From positions 119,970,001 through 120,034,000 of the forward strand of contig JBITNC010000001.1 in NCBI GenBank assembly GCA_050084985.1: 64,000 nt of DNA, in the 5' to 3' direction. Positions 57,526 to 64,000 of the stretch are shown piece by piece. The DNA comes from Nageia nagi. Lineage: Eukaryota; Pinophyta. The position numbers were made by a program, and so were the translations under genes. Below the pieces are notes generated by a model. The model made no database searches, was not told the DNA's origin, and saw only the letters and a program-made list of their open reading frames with translations. How positions within the stretch are numbered: position 1 is the first letter of the stretch; every line of letters starts with the position of its first letter.

Positions 57526-58128
57526 CTAATGCTTGGGAAGGACAACAACTCCTAGCTTGTTTCGAAGATATTCGAAGACGTCTTTGGGCAAAGGCTTTGT
57601 AAAGATGTCTGCTACTTGCTCTGTGGTTGGAACAAAATCCAACTGTACTTCTCCTTGTGCCACTCTTTCTTTTAGAAAGTGATACCTGATTGCAATATGC
57701 TTTGTTCGTGAGTGCATTACAGGATTTTTTGATATATTGATTGCACTTGTGTTATCACAAAGAACTGATATGGGCTCGTTAATCTGTATACCAAAATCTT
57801 TTAGCATCTTCTTCATCCATAGAATCTGTGTGGAGCAAGACGTTACTGCTATATACTCTACTTCTGCTGTAGATAGGGATACTGAGTCTTGCTTTTTACT
57901 GTGCCAGCCAACAAGATTATTACCCAAATAAAATGCTCCTCCACTGGTGCTCTTCCTATCATCCACGCATCCTGCCCAGTCTGCATCTGAAAAGGCAGTA
58001 AGAGTAAAGTCCTTTCCTCTAGGATACCATAAACCATATTCTACTGTACCTTTGATATATCTGAATATTCTCTTTACTGTAGTAACATGTGTTTCTTTGG
58101 ATTTGCTTGAAATCGAGCAACCATACAT
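57526..58128 (-). pseudogene. copia RNase H domain
   Basis: 200 open codons with the copia RNase H signature: FSDADWAGCVDDRKSTSGGA, LSTAEVEYIAV, VLCDNTSAINISKNPVMHSR, TKHIAIRYHFLKE and the ADIFTKPLP end. All family landmarks are present. It is separated from the RT only by a frame break near 58,100. Confidence 0.92.
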
Positions 58129-58875
58129 ACTGCTTGAAGAATATCCAGTCTAGTAGCTGTCAAATATAATAAACTTCCAATCATTGACCTGTATTGTGTT
58201 TGATCTACTGTTGGTGCTTTATCATCCTTGCTTAATTTGCAACCTGTCGTCATAGGGGTGCTCACAGGTTTACAGTCTTCCATGGTAAACTTCTTCAGCA
58301 TCTCCTTAACATATTTGGTTTGAGAAATGAACATGCCATTCTTAAACTGATTGATTTGTAAGCTAAGAAAAAATGCAAGCTCACCTATCATAGACATCTC
58401 GAATTCTTTTGCATGTTGTCCACAAGATTTTTACATAGCTCATTCTTGCTTCCTCCAAAAATTATATCATCTACATAGACAACAATAATTAGCTGATTTT
58501 CCTTTTCTGATTTAATGTATAAATTGCTATCCACCATTCCTTTTCTAAAGCCTTACTGCTGAAGATATGTATCAAGTCTGGAGTACCATGCTCGAGGTGC
58601 CTATTTTAAACCATACAGAGCCTTCTTTAGTTTGCATACCAGATCATGATTCTCTCCCAATTTGAAACCATTTGGCTGTTCAATATAGACTTCTTCCTTA
58701 ATTTTTCCATTTAGAAAGGCTGATTTTACATCCATTTGATAAACTTTAAAGTCTTTATACACTGCAAAAGCTAAAAACATGCGAATAGCTTCTAATTTGG
58801 CCACAGGTGCAAAAGTTTCTTCAAAATCAATTCCTTCAACTTGAGCATATCCCTTGCAGACAAGTCTAGCTTTAT
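58074..58875 (-). pseudogene. copia reverse transcriptase
   Basis: The frame carries [20 protein letters not shown] and EQPNGFKLG, the catalytic VYVDDIIFGG (about 58,475-58,455), and then MSMIGELAFFLSLQI and the EYRSMIGSLLYL-like block (58,200). TAG at 58,601 before APRAW and a TAA shortly after interrupt it. A further frame break lies near 58,420. Confidence 0.88.
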
Positions 58876-58876
58876 T

Positions 58877-60181
58877 TCAAACCACTATCCCATCTTCATT
58901 CAACTTATTGCGAAAAATCCACTTTGTGCCAATCACATTTTTGTTGGCTGGTCTAGGAACGAGTTCCCATGTTTCATTCTTTTCAATTTGAGTGAGTTCT
59001 TCCTCCATTGCTTTCATCCAGCTTTCATCTTGGCTAGCTTCTGAGACATTTTTAGGCTCTATATTGGATAGGAGAGAATAGGTGCTTGAAACCCCTCTGC
59101 GAGTTTGGATGCCTGTATGAAACTCACCTATGATTTGCTCTTGTGGATGATCCTTGTGCCATCTATTTGGTGGAGTTTTTGAATTTCCATCTTCTTCCGA
59201 CTCATTTTCTGAAACACTATTTGAGTTACTTGGTGAATTTGAATCATCTGGTTTCTTTACTTGTGATTGTTGTACATGAGGCTTAGATTTGTTTTTATTC
59301 TTCTTATCTTCTTCAATTGAATCTTGATAGGCAGGAAGATCATCATCATCATTTCTCATGGGAAGATCTCTTTGCTCATCAACACGAACATCAGCACTAT
59401 CAACGATTGTTTTTTTCCTTTTATTGTAGCACCTGTATGCTTTGCTCTTCGAAGAGTAACCAAGAAAGATACTTTCATCAGATCTATCCTCAAACTTTCC
59501 TAAATTTTCTTCTATTCTCTTGATATAGCATTTACTACCAAAGATCCTGAAGTGCCTCACTGTAGCTCTTCTTCCAAACCATAATTCATATGGTGTTCTG
59601 TCCTCATGTGGTCGCATCATACATCTATTTTGAATATGCACTGCAGTATGCACTGCTTCTTTCTAGAACCTATCAGCAACCTTGCTTTCTATCAGCATGG
59701 TTCGAGCCATTTCTTGTACTGTTCTATTTTTTCTTTCAACTACTCCATTTTGTTGTGGAGTTCTTGCTGCAGAGAATTGTCTTTTAATTCCGTGTTGTAT
59801 GCAAAACTTAGAAAACTCATCAGAAGTGAACTCACCTCCTCTGTCTGAGCGAAGACATTTAATTCTCCTCTCTATCTGATTTTCTATTTGTTTTTTAAAT
59901 GCTTTGAACATTTCAAAAGCTTCAGATTTATGTTTCAAAAATTGCACCCAAGTCATTCTTGAATAATCATCTATGAACAGAATAAAATACTTATCTCCAT
60001 TGAAGCTTTGTGTTCTCATTGGTCCGCATAGGTCAGTGTGTATGATTTCCAATGGTCTGCTTATGTGATATTCTTTCACTTTGAACTTTGCCCGAGTTTG
60101 CTTTCCCCTTTGGCATGAATCACAAATATCATTTGCTGGTTTTTGATACTGGGCATATCTCTTACTGCTCTTTTTGAGCAA
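58877..60181 (-). pseudogene. copia integrase
   Basis: The catalytic core starts with LEIIHTDLCGPMRT (first D), then FIDDYSRMTWVQFLKHKSEA, CLRSDRGGEFTSDEF (second D) and TPQQNGVVERKNRTVQEMAR (E). TAG at 59,663 follows KVADRF. The C-terminal part resumes with AVHIQNRCMMRPHEDRTPYE, the GKFEDRSDESIFLGYSS block, an acidic linker, and the start of RT (EETWELVPRP-like NETWELVPRPANKN) up to a TGA at 58,877. Confidence 0.9.
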
Positions 60182-60700
60182 ATGTTCATCAAGTTTTTAA
60201 AACAGATGTGTCCCAATCTCTTATGCCATAGCCAATCATCACTCTCCTTGCCTAGAAGACATGATCCCTCTGAAATATCTGATAAGGTGTATAAATTTCC
60301 ACCGGTTCTTGTACCAACTGCTACAAGTCTACCACTATTTGCCCTTCGGATCTCACAGCCATGCTTTTTGAAAATTACATCATGTCCTTTGTCACATATT
60401 TGACTAATGCTCAACAAATTATGCTTCAGTACCACAACAAATAATACCTCTTCGGATCTGATGTTACCGTCAGTTATTTTGACTGTCCCTTTGCCAATAA
60501 TCTGTGCGCCATCATTGTTTCCAAATCTTACTAACCCACCTTCATATTCCTGTAGTTTTTGAAATTTCTTCTTGTCACCTGTCATGTGACTTGAGCATCC
60601 GTTGTCTAATATCCATGGTGATGGTTTGTCTTGAGCTTTTAATGCTCTTTGAACGATTAAAGACTCTTTATCCTCTCTGAGTTTCTCCTTTTCTTTCCAG
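60076..60700 (-). pseudogene. copia protease and GAG-pre-integrase region
   Basis: The protease site reads WILDNGCSSHMTGDKKKF, with asparagine where many copia proteases have serine in D-S-G. It continues with FGNNDGAQIIGKGTVKI and LLSISQICDKGHDV, then the pre-integrase LWHKRLGHICFKNLMNIC. A frameshift near 60,130 precedes CDSCQRGK-type zinc ligands, which appear in the integrase frame. Confidence 0.85.
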
Positions 60701-60780
60701 ACTTTTTTACTTTTATTTAGCTTCTTGTTTTTATTATATTTTTCTTCTTCCTGTGGATGACTGCTCTGAAACTGTTTATT

Positions 60781-62596
60781 CTATCTTATGGAAGGAAATT
60801 GTCTCGGTGGAAAGAACCTCATGCCATGATCATTTCTGTAGAATCTGGTAATGTGTCCATACTCATGACAGTTGTAACACTCAACTGGATACTCCATTAG
60901 TGGGCCGAATGTATTCCTAGTAACAAAGGTTCTTGGAGTGATATTATACTTACATTCAGAAATTTTGTGTCCATACGCATTGCATTTGAAACAGTATCCA
61001 TTGAAGGGATGGATGTAGCTATTATTTCGCTGAAATACTTCTTGGTCCTGCATAGGGTCTTCTTCTGGAATGCACTTGAGTGAAGCCATCATCCTCCAGT
61101 CCTGAGCTATCTTCCTTCTTCTTGGTTTCTTTTATGTTTTCCCTTTTTATGTCATTAGAAGATTGTCCTTGTTCATATCCCAGACTAGATTTATCAGAAA
61201 ACATTCTTTGACTGTTAATGATTTCGCTGAGTTTAGTCGACCTTCCTTCTAGATATTCAAAAGAGCTGATTTTCTTGGTGACTTCCTCTAGTTGCATACG
61301 TAGCCCAGTTATTTCTTCTTCAAGCTTACTGCAATTTTTAACTTTCACAAGAAGCTGTTCCTCCAAACTCTCATTTATCCTCTTAGATTCTTCCACTTCT
61401 ATTTTTAAGCTTTCTATAATATTACTTGCATCATCAAACCTTTTTGAGAGTTTCTTATTTTTCTTTATTTCTTTATTCAATTCATTCAATGCTGTTATTA
61501 GTTCTTCTTCAAGATCAATCTCAATCTCATAGTCATTTTCTTCATCTGTCTCTTCCTTTTTATGTTTTTGGTTATTTTGATTATCTTCATTCAGTTTCTC
61601 TTCAAATGCCATAAACAGTGATTCATTGTATTCTTTTTCTGATTCATTACTGGAATCATCATCAGTGGAGCCTTCATTTCTAGTTATGAAGCTCTGTCTA
61701 TTTGACCTTCTATTTCGAGCATGAGATTTCATTTTGTGGTTTTTCTCAAAATATGATTCTTGATCATCTTTATTAGTTTTTCTATATGGACATTTTGAAA
61801 TGAAATGACCAATACCACCACAGTTAAAACATTTAAACGGTAGCTTTCCTTTATATTTACCTTTTCCCCTTTTTAGCTTTCTAATAAAATTTGCTTCTGC
61901 TCCATCAGATTGTTCCTCATCGTCATAATCTATTTTGGCTTTGGTACTGTTATTGGCTTTAAATGCTGCTTCCTTTTTTGAATGTTTTGCTTTTCTGATC
62001 CTCATTTCATAAGCAGTCAGCGATCCATGCATTTCATCCATGCTGAAATTTTTCAAATTTTTTGCTTCTTCAATAGCAGACACCTTTGAATCAAAGCGAG
62101 ATGTGAGAGATCGCAGTACCTTTTTCACGATGACATGATCTTCAATCTCTTCGCCAAGACCTCTGATTGCATTAGTAATTTCATTTACTCTCAACATGTA
62201 TGCTTCGATGGTTTCATCTTCATTCATCTTTAGAACTTCAAATTGAGCTCTATGAGTTTAAAGTTTTGCTTCCTTGACTTTATCATCTCCTTTGTGAATG
62301 CTCTTCAACTTATTCCATATTTCTTTTGCAAATTTGCATGCCATAACTTTCACCAGTTCACTGTCCACAAGACCACACATTAGAGCATTTCTTACTTTTG
62401 CATCATATTCAAATGCCTTTCTTTCTGCTTCATCTGATGGACCTGTAGGGGGAGGAGTGTAACCCCTTTTAACAACATCCCAAGTACCAAAACCCAATGC
62501 ACTGAGATAAGTCTTCATTCGAATTTTCCAGAAAGCATAATTGGTTCCATTAAAGAGAGGTGCCTTGTTAGATGAGAAACCTTCTTTGCTTTCCAT
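60781..62596 (-). pseudogene. copia gag, extended with coiled coil
   Basis: Starts MESKEGFSSNKAPLFNGTNY (62,596). After a TAA at 62,258 the UBN2-like capsid continues (MNEDETIEAYMLRVNEITNA), then a first zinc knuckle CFNCGGIGHFISKC near 61,830. A long acidic coiled coil follows (about 61,600-61,250, heptad-like ELNEEIKK/LEEQLLVKVKNC). A frameshift near 61,040-61,080 then leads to two more zinc knuckles, CFKCNAYGHKISEC and CYNCHEYGHITRFY, the second lacking its last cysteine. Extended coiled-coil gag is known from SIRE-type copia elements. Confidence 0.9.
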
Positions 62597-62660
62597 AGTG
62601 CCACTACCAGGATCTCCTTAGCTGTTATAGCCTAAGTAGGAACCTATCTCTGATACCAAT

Positions 62661-64000
62661 TGTTGTACTTCAAGTGACACTGAGAGGGGGGGTGAATCAG
62701 TGTATATAAAAATTAATCAATTTAAGCTTCTTAAATAAAGACAGATTAAAAGCTAGAGAAAATTTAGCAAGCACACCAAGTACATCACACAACACCAGAT
62801 ATAACGAGGTTCACCAGATTGGCTACATCCCCGAAAATGACTGCTTGGACTCCAATTCAAATCTAGCCATTAAAGAAAGCTTACAGATTCACAGCACCAA
62901 CTGTGAAGGGTAGCACCAACTACCACATTAAAATAGCAGCACCTACTACTTGGAGCACCAACTCCAGCTATTAAGCACCCACTTGATACAACATTCAAAA
63001 AGAAGGAAAGAATACAATTTTAGAAGACCCTCAATGGTCTAGCTCTAAAGTTCACTGTTTTATCTCTGCACACAGCTTCAAAGTAATACACTTAAACAAT
63101 CACACTCCTATCTGTATATCCATTTGCTCACTTCACGTTCTCCTGATACTCCCCTCTTCCATGCTATTACCTCCTCTGCAGCTCTTCTCTTCACACTCTC
63201 TCCTCTTTTCTGCTCTTACCACCTCTAACACCCTTCACTCCACGCATGCCTTTCACACTATCTCCTATCCACACTTCATGTACTTTCCTGCAACCGTTAC
63301 ACATCAAGAAAACCCCTGAGAATCTGTTCCTATCATGACACGTTATCAAAAAAAAACTGAAAAGAAATCTTTATTTGTAACTGCTGTAACTGACGAACGC
63401 TCCTATTGCTCAAACAGAGTTGTTCAGACAAGTGTAGCTCTTTCTTCACTGATTTTGAAGATTTGACAGTATCTGATTATTTCTGATAATTCTGAACTCT
63501 TTTCTTCTTCATAATGGTATTTCTGATAATTCTAGACTCTTTTCTTCTTCATAATGGTATTTCTGATAATCCCAGACTCTTTTCTTCTTCATAATGATAT
63601 TTCTGATAATCTTGGACTCTTTGTCTCGCTTACCGGATGTTTATTGTATACATCGTGATGTCATCATCTTTGGACTCCGAAAGTAGAGTAAAATTCTTCC
63701 CACATGATGTCATCATCTCTGGACTCTGGAAGAGAGGTCCAAGGTATCTGCGTGGCCTTCCAGACTTTTCAACACCAGCTGCTAACGTCATTTTCTCTGG
63801 ACTCCAGAAGTAGAGTAAAATGCTTCCCGCATGATGTCATCATCTCCAGACTCCGGAAGAGAGTTCCAATGTATCTGCATGGCTTTCTGGAATTTTCAAC
63901 ACCTACACCGTGATGTCATCATCTCCGGACTCCGATCTTTACCAAAACGTGACTATCTTATCCTCTGTGACGTCATCCTTTTAATCTAGAACATTTTACT
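62661..64000 (-). repeat. 5' LTR of copia element, cut by window end
   Basis: Co-linear with 55,221-56,560, with few differences over 1340 bp (for example TTCTGAACTC and TTTCGGACTC variants, one-base G-run length). The remaining about 740 bp lie beyond the window. Confidence 0.92.

Larger units (their letters stand above)
54084..64000 (-). mobile_element. Ty1/copia array with long LTRs, runs off window
   Basis: On the plus strand the order is: a 126-bp LTR end (54,084-54,209), a partial gag body (54,210-55,220), a full 2078-bp LTR (55,221-57,298), a full internal region (57,299-62,660), and an LTR cut by the window end (62,661-64,000). All parts face the minus strand. Two internal regions thus share the middle LTR. 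Long LTRs, the long coiled-coil gag and several zinc knuckles suggest the SIRE/Maximus lineage (family-level inference). The pol modules are intact in outline but carry several stops. Confidence 0.9.

Noticed and set aside
1-64000. tRNA, rRNA or organellar genes
   Set aside because: No cloverleaf with A/B boxes and no rRNA-like or plastid/mitochondrial gene sequence was noticed. The tRNA-like words are retroelement primer sites. A tRNAscan-SE run would be decisive.

Overview
The window looks like intergenic and intronic DNA from a large, repeat-rich seed-plant nuclear genome. A gymnosperm is my best guess. The reasons are a plant-type eukaryotic methyltransferase exon, candidate splice sites with long introns, PLS-type pentatricopeptide (PPR) debris, and several layers of decayed Ty3/gypsy, Ty1/copia, LINE-like and hAT elements in AT-rich DNA. 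The organism assignment is inference. Nothing prokaryotic is present, and I saw no tRNA, rRNA or CRISPR array.

Region 1 (1-15,100) holds the only convincing host coding sequence. A nearly complete HEMK2/N6AMT1-type class I methyltransferase frame (eRF1 glutamine methyltransferase family) lies at 14,054-14,830 on the plus strand. It has no usable ATG, so an upstream exon is needed. Short open segments with good splice signals (1558-1633, 1942-2044, 8950-about 9037, 12,881-12,956, 13,550-13,680) look like exons of an unidentified plus-strand gene split by transposon-filled introns. Between them sit a minus-strand gypsy-like LTR array (2377-8846) rich in tandem repeats and a LINE-like stretch with an RNase H domain (9353-11,523). 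The left edge is a decayed copia reverse transcriptase.

Region 2 (15,100-25,400) has a broken hAT/DUF4371 transposase (18,010-19,760) containing a perfect 157-bp tandem duplication, followed by a minus-strand gypsy gag remnant. Region 3 (25,480-49,830) is PPR debris in which two modules have been tandemly amplified with periods of 228 bp and about 137 bp. Each array was hit by a full-length Ty3/gypsy element: one on the minus strand at 26,777-32,543 and one on the plus strand at 42,457-49,296 with a perfect CATTA target duplication. Between them lie an LTR with a primer site and two AT-rich minisatellites.

Region 4 (49,830-64,000) has a 590-bp segment bracketed by identical 191-bp direct repeats, a gypsy RNase H/integrase fragment, and a long-LTR copia element (SIRE/Maximus-like, LTR 2078 bp) on the minus strand. 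The copia element forms an LTR-internal-LTR-internal-LTR array that runs off the window end. Both of its gag copies carry the same nonsense codon. Most breaks I could inspect in the two best-preserved elements are C-to-T or G-to-A changes, the pattern expected from long-term cytosine methylation. No element here looks autonomous. The most unusual items are the amplified PPR modules, the two LTR arrays with shared LTRs, and the 191-bp flanking duplication.
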